In this document: piece by piece, positions 11,856-24,145 of the stretch
Layout: each line of letters opens with the position of its first letter
Numbering within the stretch: the stretch's first letter is position 1
Assembly: GCF_000208745.1 (NCBI RefSeq)
Contig: NC_030856.1
Span: 17,412,178-17,476,177, forward strand
Direction: 5' to 3'
DNA: 64,000 nucleotides
Source: Theobroma cacao
Taxonomy: Eukaryota > Streptophyta > Magnoliopsida > Malvales > Malvaceae
Notes under the pieces: generated by a model
The model's input: only the letters and a program-made list of their open reading frames with translations
What the model was told of the DNA's origin: nothing
Database searches by the model: none
Translations under genes and position numbers: made by a program

Positions 11856-12229
11856 CTACAGCTTTCTACATAGCTTTAGAAACAATGGAGTAAAGTGTGG
11901 AGGCAGGTTTTAGGCTTCAACTTTACAAGAAAAAAGGCTAGAAAAAAAAAAGCTTATAGTTCTAGGTAATTTAAAACAACAATAATAATCATACAAGTAT
12001 TTCTTGAAATTCAATTCTTACTCATAATTGCTTGTAAGCACTGCCAAAATTATGATTACAAAACCACAAAACCAATATTGCATACCTTAGACTTACGACT
12101 TAATAAAAAAATTCAATAATAAACATCGTTTATCATATTATGGTGTGTTGAATGCTTCAAGAAGTAGTAGGTTTAATTCTGCACTCTTGTACCTCATCAT
12201 TGGGCTCAAGAATTTTTTGTTGAATGCCT
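11856..12229. other. Left flank of copia element X
   Basis: No gene. A segment at about 11994-12135 (ttactcataattgctt...cttagactta...acttaata) is repeated in the same direction at 46643-46765, beyond the other end of element X. The last five bases (12225-12229, TGCCT) are the left TSD of element X. Confidence 0.6.
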
Positions 12230-12640
12230 TGTTAGAAAATTTAGAAGAAGAAGAATAATTTGAGAACAAGGAAGAGTATGATTTTGAGGCGTGAATTTAC
12301 ACTTTCCTTAAGGTATTTTTTTCAACCTCTAGGATACAATAAAGTACTTAAAACACTTATCAGAATTGTGAAATTGGCAATGTAAGAACACCGTTTATAT
12401 AATAAGCCAACGTATATGTCTTTCAATGGAAAGACTTGTATCCTTTTATAATATGACTCTTCAAATCGTATGAATAGACTTGTTTCTTTCATAATATAAC
12501 TCTTCAAACAATGGTTTCTTCTCATAATACAACTATTCAATAATTATATCTAATAACCTTTCAAAAGTTATATTTTAATAAGGTAATTATTTATAATTCT
12601 TTAGTCACAACTTTTCCCAACATTAATAAACTATGCAACA
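12230..12640 (-). repeat. 3' LTR of copia element X (411 bp)
   Basis: On the - strand it runs TGTTGCATAG ... TTTTCTAACA. It is preceded (higher coordinates) by the polypurine tract and followed by the TSD TGCCT. It matches 43301-43416 joined to 46180-46477 along its whole length. AT-rich, with repeated TATGACTCTTCAAAT/TATAACTCTTCAAA phrases. Confidence 0.88.
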
Positions 12641-12655
12641 ATCCCCCACTAGTTT
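12641..12655 (-). promoter_or_regulatory. Polypurine tract of copia element X
   Basis: On the - strand AAACTAGTGGGGGAT abuts the LTR start TGTTGC. This is the typical copia plus-strand primer and confirms - orientation. Confidence 0.8.
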
Positions 12656-12721
12656 GAAATGTTGGTCATATATAATATTTATTTTTTCCTTTCACACAAA
12701 AAAATTACGCATACAAGAAGG

Positions 12722-13811
12722 TGTTGGTCCCAAGTAAATGAGCTAGAGGGGGGGTGAATAGCACTTTTTGGCTCTTTCAAAACTTATCTCTAAGTGTAGA
12801 CAAATTCAAGACAAATAAAGGAAAGAAAATAAAACAAAACAGAATAAATAAGGCAGCAAGATTTAGAGTGGTTCGGTCCAAGACCTATATCCACTACCTT
12901 GATTATTTAACCAAGGATTTTCCCAACAATCCACTAAGAATCCGGTGAAATTCACAAGCTTTCACCAAGCTTTACAATGGCTTTTCAAGGCTCAGCTAAA
13001 ACCTTTTACACTAGTTTTTCCCTGGGTAAACTAAAACCCAAAGTGGTTTTTCAGAGGCTCAACCACAATCTACAATAATCAAGTTATCCCAAGCTTGAAT
13101 AACCACTTAGAGTGACTTCCTCACTCTAAGAATACAAGAAGATTAGTAAAAGAAAGTACCTATGATCACTAGTTGATCTGAATGGTACAAGATTGAGTGC
13201 AAAATACAAATGCAAAGAATAGGCGTTTAAGTGCAGTGAAGATTTTCTGGTTTTTCAACTTTCTATAGCTCAAATCTCATTCAAGGCTTCTTAAAGATTA
13301 TTTCTAATTGTTGGAAGATCCTTTTATATGTGGAGATGAACTCTGATGATAGTTTGGCAATTTTATGTCCGTTGGAAACAGTTAAGGATGAGCTCTAGCC
13401 GTTAATCTATCTTGTAGTGCTCTAGTTCAAATTGCAGACAGAGAGCTCTTAGTCGATTGACATATCTCCTGGTCGACTAAGTTGGTTCTGTTTTCTGGTC
13501 ACAGATTTTGGTAAAGAGTACTTAGTCGACTGACTTGGTCGACTAAGTTGGTTTTGTTTCTCAAACTCTTCAGCCCGCTATTTCTTCAATTTGAAACATG
13601 GCCAACCAACATTCTTCCTTGTTTAACTAATGAGCTTCCTCCTTGTTAGGCAATCATATCTCGTTATTTTTATCACCTTTTTCTTTTAATATTTACTTTG
13701 AAAGATTGATTTGTTAAATTCATGTATTAATTTTCTGCACACTTAAGTAAAGGCATTAGAGACAAATAAATGGGAATGTTTTATTATCATCAAAAACTAA
13801 TGGAGCCAATA
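12722..13811 (-). repeat. Solo LTR of a SIRE-type copia element, inserted in X's 3' region
   Basis: This segment (starting TGTTGGTCCC on the + strand) aligns with the LTR at 57037-58110, including the marker CTAGAGGGGGGGTGAATAGC and the end GGAGCCAAYA. Flanks are GAAGG (12717-12721) and GAACG (13812-13816), a 5-bp TSD with one change. No internal sequence follows. It carries the dyad CTTAGTCGAC-7 bases-GTCGACTAAG at about 13518-13544. Orientation follows from the complete element at the right edge. Confidence 0.85.
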
Positions 13812-13816
13812 GAACG

Positions 13817-14368
13817 TATCTCTAGATTTGAATCATCAATTAGCAAATGCATCTCCGAACCCTAATGAAGTAGATGGTGTTTGCAGATTGAACCTTGACT
13901 TCTAGCATTAGAATTGAAGATACATAGCACATAATATTCATTTATTTTTCTATAAATGGTCATTCACTTTTAGCACCATAATGACCATGTGCTTATCCTA
14001 TTCATAATAAACATTTACAAGAGAATCCCCCAAAATTTTCTTGTTGAAGCGGCACAACTCCTTATGTTTATGTAGGTGGAGTTTTCATTAATGTCCCTAT
14101 TGCTCTAGACATTTTTCTTTCCTTAATATGATATTTGAACTCCATTAAGAGTAAAAGCTCAACCTCTTCAAGCAATGGATTGCACTATTTTCTAATATAT
14201 ATTTTAAGGAATGGATTCTAATAGTGCATCACAGACATATAACAATAACTTGTTTTTACCCATTGAACTTTGTAGTTAGTGGTTACAATTTAAAAGTTGG
14301 GTTCCCACTATTAATGTCTAATAGGGGTTTTAAACCCATTCCTTTTGTAGCACTACTTACCAAATCCT
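13817..14368 (-). other. 3' untranslated internal region of copia element X
   Basis: Lies between the RNase H stop and the PPT of element X, split from it by the SIRE-type solo LTR. Non-coding on both strands. Includes the conserved-looking phrase GTAGGTGGAGTTTTCATTAA near 14070. Confidence 0.6.
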
Positions 14369-15091
14369 TTAGTAACCTTTCGTTAGAGGATCTGCCAAAT
14401 TACTTGCAGATTTAACATATGTTATGGTAATTACCCCTTTAGAGATTAATTCTCTAATATAATCATATCTTAAACTAATATGTCTTGATTTTCCATTATA
14501 GACATCATTATATGTTCTAGACATTGTAGCAGGACTATCACAATATAAGGAAATGGCTGGCATCAATTGTGGCCACAACTCTATATCTAATAACAAATTT
14601 TTTAACCATTCCATTTTTTTTTCTGTTGCAGCTAATGCTATAAAACTCAGACTCCATTGCTGCATGTGAGATGCAAGTTTGTTTCTTAGATGCCCAACTA
14701 ATGGCACTACCTCTTAGTGTAAAAATCCAACCTTAAATGGACTTATTTTCATTTGCACAAGTAATCCAAGTTGCATCAAAATATCCTTCTAATACTCTTG
14801 GATAATCTAAATAATGTAAGCCAAATTTATAGTTCTTTTAAGATATCCAAGAACTCTCCTAATGGCTTTCCAATGAATTTTACTAGGCTTACTTGTATAT
14901 CTTGATAATTTACAGACTATAAATGCAATATCTGGCCTAGTGCAATGCATAGCGTACATAATATTTCCAATAGCACTAGCATATTCAAGTTGTGCAATTA
15001 CTTAGCCACCATTCTCATGCATTTTTCTACTTGAGTCATATGGAGTGCTAAATTCTTTTATATTAAGATGTTTAAATTTAATGATTAATTT
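14369..15091 (-). pseudogene. RNase H of copia element X, broken
   Basis: From about 14707 downwards the - strand reads SAISWASKKQTCISHAAMES, then a one-base frameshift near 14642, then LAATEKKMEWLKNLLLDI, LYCDSPATMSRTYNDVY, KSRHISLRYDYIRELI and ASNLADPLTKG, the normal order of a copia RNase H ending at the polyprotein C-terminus. RNase H removes the RNA strand during reverse transcription. The 14710-15091 part, linking RT to RNase H, has multiple stops. It belongs to the same polyprotein as the RT just upstream. Confidence 0.85.
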
Positions 15092-15976
15092 CTAAATATA
15101 ATGACATTGATTAATAACAGAACCATTATTATGTTTCTGAACTTCAATACCTAAAATGGCATCAACCTTATTCAAATCCTTCATTTTAAATACAAAGGTT
15201 AAATATTTCTTTGTTTCATTTATGCCGATCATGTTATTGCTAAATATTAGCAGGTCATCAACATAAAGACATATTACTACTCCATAATATTTGGTAAATT
15301 TTGAGTAAACAAACTTGTTAGCCCCATTATGTTTAAAACCATAGGACAATATGGATGAGTTAAATTTTTCATGCCATTGCTTGGGAGCTTGTTGTAGCCC
15401 ATAAAGTGATTTAACCAATTTCCAAAGCTTTTTCGCATTTTCAGGAAGTATAAACCCTTTTGGTTGTTCCATATATACTTCCTCATTCAAATCACTATTT
15501 AAAAAAGTTATTTTAACATTCATTTGATGTCTATGTAACTTATAGATCGAAGTAATGCTATAACTATTCTAATGGATTTTATTCTAGCTATGGAAGCATA
15601 TGTATCAAAATAGTATATGCCTTCCTTTTGTTTGAAACCTTGAACAACTAATCTTGCTTTAAAGGTTTGTACAAAACTATCGGTATTATATTTTCTTTCT
15701 AAACACCAATTTACATCCAATTGGTTTAGAACTTGAAGGTAAATCAACTAAGACTCATGTATTATTAGACATTATTGAGTCCATTTCATCATCTACAGCT
15801 TCTTTCCAAAAGGTTGCATCTCTTGAAGACATTGCTTCACTAAAAGTTTTTGGGTCTTCATCTACACTTAGTACAAGTGGTGTTTTATTTAGTATATTGG
15901 TTCTATCTCCATCAATTAGAAAAATAATTGAATCTGAAGAAACATAATCAGAATCTAAATATTTCTCTTTTCTCAA
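15092..15976 (-). pseudogene. Reverse transcriptase of copia element X, broken
   Basis: The - strand shows the RVT_2 order: TFSEAMSSRDATFWKEAVDD (15870-15800), KARLVVQGFKQKEG, AFLNSD-like FLNSDLNEEVYMEQPKGF, LYGLQQAPKQWHEKF, and the catalytic box CLYVDDLLIF at about 15260. Breaks lie between 15755 and 15747 and at 15520, where the frame shifts (one piece ends as the next begins). RT copies the element's RNA into DNA. The YVDD residues are intact, but the reading frame is not. Confidence 0.9.
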
Positions 15977-16130
15977 TCTTTGACTTTTTCTTGACTCAAT
16001 AAATTCATTAATTTCTTTTCTTTTTTCAGAGCCAATTCAATTTGCTTTTCTTTTTCAAAATTAACAAAATTATAAATAAATTTATTTTTAAAGAAATCAA
16101 CATGTATAGATTCAACTATAACATTAAATT

Positions 16131-16746
16131 TTAATCAAGTAATTTATATGCTTTTGAATTTTGTGCATAACCAACGAAAATACTTTTGATGCCTCTAGGT
16201 CCTAATTTTATCTTATGAAGATCTGTGACTTTATGATAAGCTATACACCCCCACACTTTATAATAATTCAAATTTGGTTTTCTGCCATTATTCCATAATT
16301 TATATGGTGTCACAAGTAATTTCTTTAAAGGAACTTTATTACTTATATGACATGTTGTCAATAGTGCTTCTCCCCAAAGATTAAAAAGAGCTTTTACCTT
16401 TAACAACATACTACTTACCATATCTGCTAATGTTTTATTTTTGCTTTCGACTAATACATTATGTTGGGGTGCATAAGGAGTTGTTCTTTGATAAATTATT
16501 CTATTTTCTTTACAAAATAGAGAAAACAAGTCTAGAAAATATTCTTCTCCTCTATCACTTTGAAGAAGTTTAATCTTCTTTTCTTTTTGATTTTCAACAG
16601 CAGTTTTAAATTCCTTGAATTTGTCAAATGCTTCATCTTTTGATTTCATTAAATAAACATGAGTGAACCAAGAGTAATCATCAATGAATGTTATAAAATA
16701 CCTTTTCCCTCCCATTGTTAGTAAACCATTTAGTTTACAAATATCA
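16131..16746 (-). pseudogene. Integrase core of copia element X, split by a solo LTR
   Basis: The - strand reads MGGKRYFITFIDDYSWFTHV, then LLQSDRGEEYF (second catalytic Asp) and TTPYAPQHNVLVESKNKTL (Glu in the position of the family's GVAERKNRTL), then the conserved WGEALLT, TPYKLWNNGRKPNLNYYKVWGCIAY and KLGPRGIKSIFVGYAQNSKAYKLLD. The upstream end stops at 16746, where the 4.3-kb LTR begins, and the same frame resumes at 24003 with the first catalytic region (LELVHFD). So the integrase was continuous before that insertion. Confidence 0.9.
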
Positions 16747-18171
16747 TGTAATGAACGCTCCTCGATCGCTACTAGCGTCCAAGACCTTCAAGAGAACCTG
16801 CCAGGTCTCAAACTAGCCTTATTAGAAATTCCCATTAATTCACTATACTCATTCACCAATCCATATTATTGCTTTAAACCATACACTCTCGTGACATGAT
16901 TTGAACAATAGGCATAATAAATCAATTTGACCTTTAATCCATATGATCATGTGTAAATACATCATAGTCTGAAATCTCCAATTGAATATTTATATTGAGA
17001 TTAGTATTCATTTACAAAAGAAAGACAAATTACAGTGACTCTACCTCTAGCAGCAGAGTGACTCAGAATAAGATGCTATGAGATGCCTTTATTTATCTGC
17101 GGTGGACAATGATTGTCGATGAATGCATGCTAGGCCGATCACTATATGCAAAAGGGAAATAAGGGGGTAAGTCTCACAGACTCAGTGATCATCAGCTTCG
17201 TGAGCAGGACATAGATGGGAAACAAGCTACAGATAAAAAATTTGAATATTAAAAATGGAAGAATATATGTAAACGAATCAGTTCAAAAAGGTAATTTGCT
17301 CTTTACATGTAAAACCATAAATTTTAATGCAAGATAATCATTTAAATCAAGTATCAAACCAATTCATGTAAAGATCTCTGCCGTTGAAATCATTTAACAA
17401 CTTGCTTAAAGCAAATCAGTATAGTCACGCATGCTCCTGTAAAATCCAACATTAACAAAGCTTATATGCAAATTCATAAATTACCTCGTATGCGAGGAGT
17501 TAAAGCCAATGTCATCATATAAGTAGGGGAGCTGCAGAAAGTCATTATTTCTCACCATGTGAAAAACTACATACATGAAAACCTTAAAGAGATATCACTC
17601 TCAAGTAGGTAATAGTAATCACTCATGGACCCACTTCCATGTAATAACAATCCGGGAGCACCGCTCCACCGGATTCCCATAGCCATGGCAGTCTACACAA
17701 TGTTGGTTGACATTAGAGAAATCAAGCAGTCACAACTGCATATATCATTTGTGGCCTAACCACATATACATATCATAGACCATGGCCCCAGCCACATCTA
17801 ACAGCCCGTTAGTGACTCAAAAGTTCTTTATTTAAAGCTCACTTGTGCACAAGGGTCACACTTTTTTGATGTGACATCCAGCCTACTCTTGAATTTCCTG
17901 ATTTGATAAAACCATTTAAAAGCAAATTGGGTTCTCAAAAACTCATTTCAAATCCATTTCAAAAGTACCAATCATGGTAACACGATAAAACCTCTTTTTG
18001 AAAGACTTTGCAATGTAAAACCTTTGCAATGAAATTTAAATATCAAGTCAACATGGTGAATATATGTAATTTGTTCATGAATGCACATCACAAAAATGAA
18101 TAAGGCACACTTCGATATAAATTGTGGTAAAAAGCTTGTTTCCTGATTTTCAAAACCTTTTACATGTATAA

Positions 18172-18173
<2 letters not shown>

Positions 18174-18221
<48 letters not shown>
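18174..18221. repeat. (TA)n microsatellite
   Basis: Uninterrupted TA dinucleotides within the 4.3-kb LTR. Other (TA)n runs in the window: 1322-1343, 20918-20942, 53074-53110 and 54246-54280. Confidence 0.95.
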
Positions 18222-18223
<2 letters not shown>

Positions 18224-19255
18224 AAACAATTTCAAACATTATTGCATCCACAATTGCCTAGCATTTTTACCAGCTCATGCTTTCCATAATAATAGTTTGT
18301 AAATCTCTCCAAACCAAGTATACAAATCACTTATTAATTTCTAATAGCACATGCTTTCCACAATGGCATTAAATAAATCATTGATAAATTACTTTACGTA
18401 TAATATTGAATCTTTTGAAATAGACATCCTCTGCTTACTTTTCAATGGCAGGATATCACTTTGCCACTTATCTGGTTATGTTTTCTCCTTTAGTTAATCA
18501 CCACGGTGTTCCTTTTCCACTTGCACACTTCCTAGCAATGAACCAAGCTTAATATTCTTAGTGTTTATCATTCCCATTTTTCTTCCTCATTCAAACATTA
18601 ATCATCATTTTAATAACTTACATCATGCTAGAATCATCATTCTTTCTCACTTAATCTTTACATATTCATGTATGTTTTGACATATTTTTACTAAGGAAAT
18701 TCATATCTCTTACTTGCATAATTCTTTACGTTATGTGTACCGGCAACTTATTTATATTATTAAGTGCCCATTTCAACCTTCCCAAGCAATTTTCATCCAA
18801 ATCCATCTTATATTTTCATAACATTAACCATATATATGGCAGCAACAATCATTCCCATTTTACTCAATTATTTGCAAGTTTACATGCATCATTATCTATC
18901 TAACTTTCAATGCTTTATTTCTCAATCCACCATTCATATTATTCCTCCTTATCCTTTCAAATAACATACCAAGCAAACTTAATATTTCTAACTAGCTCAT
19001 GCATGTTAGATTCTCTCAACAACCATATGCACTTTTAACATGCTGCCACTAAGCACAGCATCAATTTCCATTCATGTTATATCAACATTCTTCACATTTT
19101 AAATCTTTCACAACAACACAAATCCACAAATTTAATTCTTTTCAAGCTTTCAACTAGCATAATTGTTTCCTAACCATACTCAAAGCATCACACAATCATT
19201 TCACAATGCATGCCTTATCTTTGTGATGGATTCGGCCTTGCATGCAACCTCAATA

Positions 19256-22214
19256 TGTCAAGCCCTACTCTATTTTATACTTGTCATGTCATTCATGTGC
19301 TTGATAGAATGTTTGCATAAGTGAATGTATCGAAAAATCGTTAAAAATCGGTATTGTACCTAGTGGTACAATTAAGTTGATTAAAGCCTCGAACTAGGCC
19401 AAATAAAGATTTTACGATGTATTTGAGAGTTCTTGAATCTTAGAATGTCTTATTATGATGATTCCAAATTCGAGGATTGATTTGGAGTTAACTAGAGAAT
19501 TTTCATAACGTAGGGGCAAAATGGTCATTTTGCCACCTAAGGGTAAAATTGGAATGTTGGATGATATTTTGACTAAATTTGATTAATTAGAGCATTATTT
19601 GAATTTGAAAAGTGAAAATTTTCAATTTTGACATTTTTTCAAACATAGGGGTAAAACGATCATTTTAAGTATCCATGAGGACGAAATTGAAAATTTTGGA
19701 ATTTTACACCACCATGACACTTGTCAAACCCATGAATTTCACCCATTATTTTTTTAAGTGAGAGATTATATGTGGTGGGAATGAAATGCTTAATACTTAT
19801 GTTTTTAAACATGGACCAATTAAAAGGTGACAAGTGTCAAGCTTTAATATTATTTTAATTACCCATATAAACTCACTTAAAACCCTTACATTCACACTCT
19901 TATGGCCCGCCAAGCAAGGGAACAAAGAGAAAAAGAGAAGAACAAACCCTAGGAAGGAAAAATTCAAGAGAAATTGTTGGATTTCAAGGAATCAAGCAAG
20001 TAAAGGTAAGATTTTTATTTTAGCTTGTGATCTACCTTTCCCATGCATTCTTTTTTATTCTCCATGGCTGAAATTCAAGTTTTCAAGAGGGAACCTTTGC
20101 TGGACAAATCTAGAGAGAAACGTTTTGGTGATGAATTTTGCTAAATTTCACAATATCTTAGTGTTTTTAGTTATTTTGTGATGTTTGGAAGGAAAAACAA
20201 GCAAGAAAATCACATGTTCTGCAACCACCCTCATTTGGCCGAATTTTCTATATGGCATGTTGATGATGGATTTGGTTGTATTTCATGTTATTTAGCTCGT
20301 AATTGATGATTTATGATATCAAATATCGAAATCGGAATGAATTTCGGTTACGGTGAATTAAGTTACAATTAAGCTCATTGAGGTACTTTGGTGTATTTGG
20401 AATATTGGAAGTGTAATGAAGATATTTGGAGTTGAATTGGATGTTTTGGCTAATTAAACAAGGCATAGTGCGAGTTAGGTCAAATGCCAATTCAGTTTGA
20501 TCATAATTGAACCCATGTAGAACACTATCCTTAAGTGATTATTCGGACAATTCTCATTCAATGTCATGCATTCATATAGAGCCTGAAATAGTTTTATAAC
20601 AGTTTAGCATAAATATATTGAATTACGTGTCGTGTATTACGTATAGGTGGGGAGCTCTCTGATAAGGGTAAAGATATTCTGCTTGAGGACCAAGAATAGG
20701 AGTACTCCAAACTCTTGCTATTGTGAGTAATCAGATGTTCATCTTAATTATCTAAAGTGGTTTATACTTGTTTTAAGATTTTAAGAATAAGGCACTTAAT
20801 TTGCAAATTATTATGTTTTACGTTTTAAATGTTGGTTAAATGAATGAGATATATAAATTATTTTGAAACTAAATGTTGATTTTTGAAATAGAGTAAGTGG
20901 AGGCTATACATTTGTATTATATATATATATATATATATATACATAATTTGAATTGATGGCTTATGAAATTGTGGTAGCATGAATGGCTGAAATTGTGGTT
21001 TTGTGAATTATATAAATTGTTTTGTCTTACATTGACAAGTTGGATAGTACTATATTAGCCATGTTATGCTGTCGAAATTTTATTGATTTGGTGGGTTATG
21101 TATTTAGCTTACTACAGTGGGCGGGTTTCCGTGGACCAGCCTATTAGAGGGGCACGGTAAACCCTGTTATATTTTACCTTAGTATGAAAGGCGCGGAAGG
21201 TATCTCCTAAGGTACGTTTAGAGTTCACTTCACGCTAAACCACCACGTGAGGATGAAACTCAGCCAACGTCAAGGAATGACTATATTTTAAAAGTAAAAA
21301 CATGTTTTATGGGTATATGTCATTTTAACATCCTTGGCGAACTCGGTTGGATGCTTGGGCCAAGGTGTCACCGAGTATGAGTTTTGGCACAAGCCAAGTT
21401 TTTAAGAGAATCATAAGCCTTGTTGATTATTTTGATAAAATGTAATTGTTTTATACGAATTGAAATGAGTTTTGAATGTTATGAACTATATTCTGATGGG
21501 AGGATTTAACTGTCTCCATTGACTCAGCTGCAGATGTTATAGATGAATTTTGCTTATTCACTGGGTTTATAAAAACTCACCCCTTCTTTTTACCCATTTC
21601 AAGCTTAAGACAATCTGTAGACAGCCGATTTTGTAGAGGGTTGCTTTTGGATTTCTATCCTTAGAAATCGAAGGTCTACAATCTTGTATTTTTTTGGTTA
21701 TATTGGGGCCCACATGTCATTGTAGAATATTTTGTATACCTGGCTGCGTGTGCCACTGTATGTATGAATTTTTTTTACTTTTACGCTATAAAAATTATTT
21801 ACGCAGAGTTCTATAAATATTGTTTTATAAGAAAATGAAATATTTTATTTAATATTTTTATTTAGTTTGATTAGCCAAAATTTTATTTTAAATAGATGAT
21901 TTAGATTACTAAAATTATTTTTAGATAAGAAATGTATATTTTTCGACCGTATGTTGTATTTTCACCAAGTTTCAAAATTTTTTAGTAAAAATGACCAAAA
22001 TACCCCTATGTGGCAAAAATTACTTTTGTTTGTTTTTGATTGAAAAATAGTGTATATTCTCTTAAAACATGATATTTAGTAACTGTTGCTCACAGAGAAG
22101 ACATAAAATTGATGCAAGAGCCTTGCAAGGTTTCGGTTGACATTTCGGGTAATGAATGTCATCGAGACATCGCGGCGGTTGTCACGGGCTCGAAGGGAGT
22201 ACCGGGTCGTGACA
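19256..22214 (+). repeat. Solo LTR B (gypsy LTR family 1), TSD CAATA
   Basis: Starts TGTCAAGCCCTACTC and ends CGGGTCGTGACA, with CAATA immediately outside both ends (19251-19255 and 22215-22219). It sits inside the 4.3-kb LTR. It is the inverted relative of LTR C (24146-27067): about 19700-20790 is almost base-for-base the reverse complement of about 25560-26624, while the outer parts differ by several percent. The shared 115-residue open frame (19834-20181) is an LTR passenger, not a gene. Confidence 0.93.
19866..19871 (+). promoter_or_regulatory. LTR TATA box (solo LTR B)
   Basis: TATAAA in the context CCATATAAACTCAC, followed within 90 bases by a purine-rich leader, a telo-box (AAACCCTAG at about 19945) and AAAG/GTAAGA, a good plant splice-donor match, near 20004. 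The same arrangement is seen in LTRs C (26477-26482) and F (40434-40439) on the - strand. A likely family promoter; inference from sequence. Confidence 0.5.
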
Positions 22215-24002
22215 CAATATCCTTCCAATGCTCCAATCACCAAGCTACCAACATGATTCACAAGTTATTTCTTCAAAGATCTTACCAACAGTGGCTTAAA
22301 ACAAAATATTATGCTTACCACTTCTCTTTCACTTTGAATCCACCATGCATCCATGGTTTTGGTAGCTTGCATGTCACCAAATCTTCTCCAATCATGCCAA
22401 TCTTTGTTGCCACAAAACACTTCTTATAGTTACCAATCCATTTTCAAAGATTATTTAAGCTAAAACCAAAATCCTTACCTTATTTCCCTTGAATCTTGAA
22501 ACCCACTTGATATTTCTTCCAATGCCCTTGAATCACTCTTTAAAACATGTTTGAATATGTACCTTTGAGATTCTAAGTATCAAAGTATGGGTGAAATGGA
22601 AGAAAAAGGCAAGAAACCTTTCTTTTCTCCCACATTTTTCCTTTGAACCCTCACAACCCAAGCCTTCCACTTTTCTCTCTTTTTTCTCTTTTTTTCTTCT
22701 CTTGGGTGGAACTCCTCAAGCTTGCTCTTCTCTCTTTTCTTCTCTAAATGGCTAGCCCTCTCTCAACTTTTCAAAGGTAGTTCACTATTCTCTCGTTACT
22801 CTCTCAAAGGCACTATTTTTGCCTAAGTTTCCAAGCTATTTTCCTTTTCTTTTCTCTTTTTTTTTCTTCTTTACTTGGCCACCCTCATGAACCAATCCAA
22901 ACACATGCATTCTTATTCCTCTTATTTCATTTGGCCACCTTTTGAAACCAATCACAACACATGCACCAATTCACCTTTTATTTTCATTTGGTCATTTTGC
23001 CAACCAATGGGTTTTCATACATCAATTTCCTTACTTCCACATTGGTTAAATATCCACTATTCATTATCCTTCCATTCTTTAATTCATTTCCATTTAATCC
23101 CACCTTATTTGTACCCAATGGTCTTTCATGCATTCTCCCAACTTATTTCTCATTTGGCCACCTAATGCACTAATCTCCTTACATGCAAATTGATTTAAGC
23201 TTATTTTTCTTTTTACTTCACATGGTGGGGATCCCACATGTTCCCTACTAACTTTCTCCTTGCATGCATATTTTTGCATGTAATAGTGAATTTACATGCA
23301 TATTCCACTCTCCAACACAATCTAATTTTCCTTGGTTAGTTAATTTCCATTTAGCTTCAAATATTCTAATTGCACATAAGTCCTCAACTTTTCTTTATTT
23401 ACCATTCGACCCTCCGTACTTTTCATCCTTTACAAGTTTGTCCTTCATTCATTTCTTTTAATTTCAATTGCTTTTTATCTTTCTTCCCTTACACATGTAC
23501 AAATAAAATATAAAATTTGCTCTTCACCAAGGCATCACCATAATATTTGAATGTATACGTACCTACTCTGCCTTTATTACATAAGGCACAGGGGCCCCAC
23601 TTACATCATTTTTCTTCGAAATTCTTTCATTCTTCTTTTCCCCCACTTACATTAACCATATGATCATCCTTTATGACTAATTTCAACAATAGATAAAATA
23701 TTAATATTTTAATTTTTTATTAATAAAATATTATTTTATTTTAAAATTCTCCACTTGTCCCCTTGGGTCCCAAAGTGCCTCATTTTGCCTTAGTTCACTT
23801 CTAAATCATCTTCTAACTTGCCAACTCATCATTGATAAAAATATTATTATTTAATTATTATTTTCACATGTATGACATATTTTATTCTAAAATATTCCCT
23901 TCACCCATCACCACTCTTTAGCACTCAATTTTTACATCAATTGACCTTTCGTCTTGTCGATAAGATCTTATTGGCTCCTATAGGTGGGTACAGGGTGTTA
24001 CA

Positions 24003-24145
24003 TATCAAAATGTACAAGTTCTAATAATTCTGATTTTCTTTCAACTTTTGTAAAAGGTTTCTTTGTCATTTTTGCCTCAACACAAATTTCATATTTTTGA
24101 AAACTATCTTTTTGACATGAAATATAGCCATGTTTTGACATAAAT
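24003..24145 (-). pseudogene. Pre-integrase segment of copia element X
   Basis: The - strand frame reads SKHGYISCQKDSFQKYEICV, then EAKMTKKPFTKVERKSELLELVHFD. It corresponds to the zinc-binding GAG_pre-integrase end (only part of the H/C pattern remains) and the first catalytic Asp region of the integrase. The match continues in frame at 16746 once the 4.3-kb LTR is removed. The upstream side is cut by LTR C at 24146. Confidence 0.85.

Larger units (their letters stand above)
16747..24002 (-). repeat. 4.3-kb solo LTR (gypsy LTR family 2), TSD TATCA, interrupted by solo LTR B
   Basis: On the - strand it begins TGTAACACCCTGTACCC at 24002 and ends ...CGTTCATTACA at 16747. TATCA occurs on both sides (16742-16746 and 24003-24007). 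Removing B and one TSD leaves 4292 bases. No gag or pol match was found inside, only a (TA)n run (18174-18221) and scattered open frames that I take as chance. It could instead be a non-autonomous element, but no PPT, PBS or internal LTR pair is visible. Confidence 0.8.

Noticed and set aside
19834..20181. 115-residue open frame, identical in B and C and similar in F
   Set aside because: It lies inside the LTR promoter-leader region and is shared only because the LTRs are copies. It spans the TATA box, telo-box and splice donor, and has no protein-like composition or known domain.
22875..23461. Overlapping open frames of 60-96 residues
   Set aside because: Located in the 4.3-kb LTR, in pyrimidine-rich low-complexity sequence. 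No homology recognised and neighbouring frames compete.
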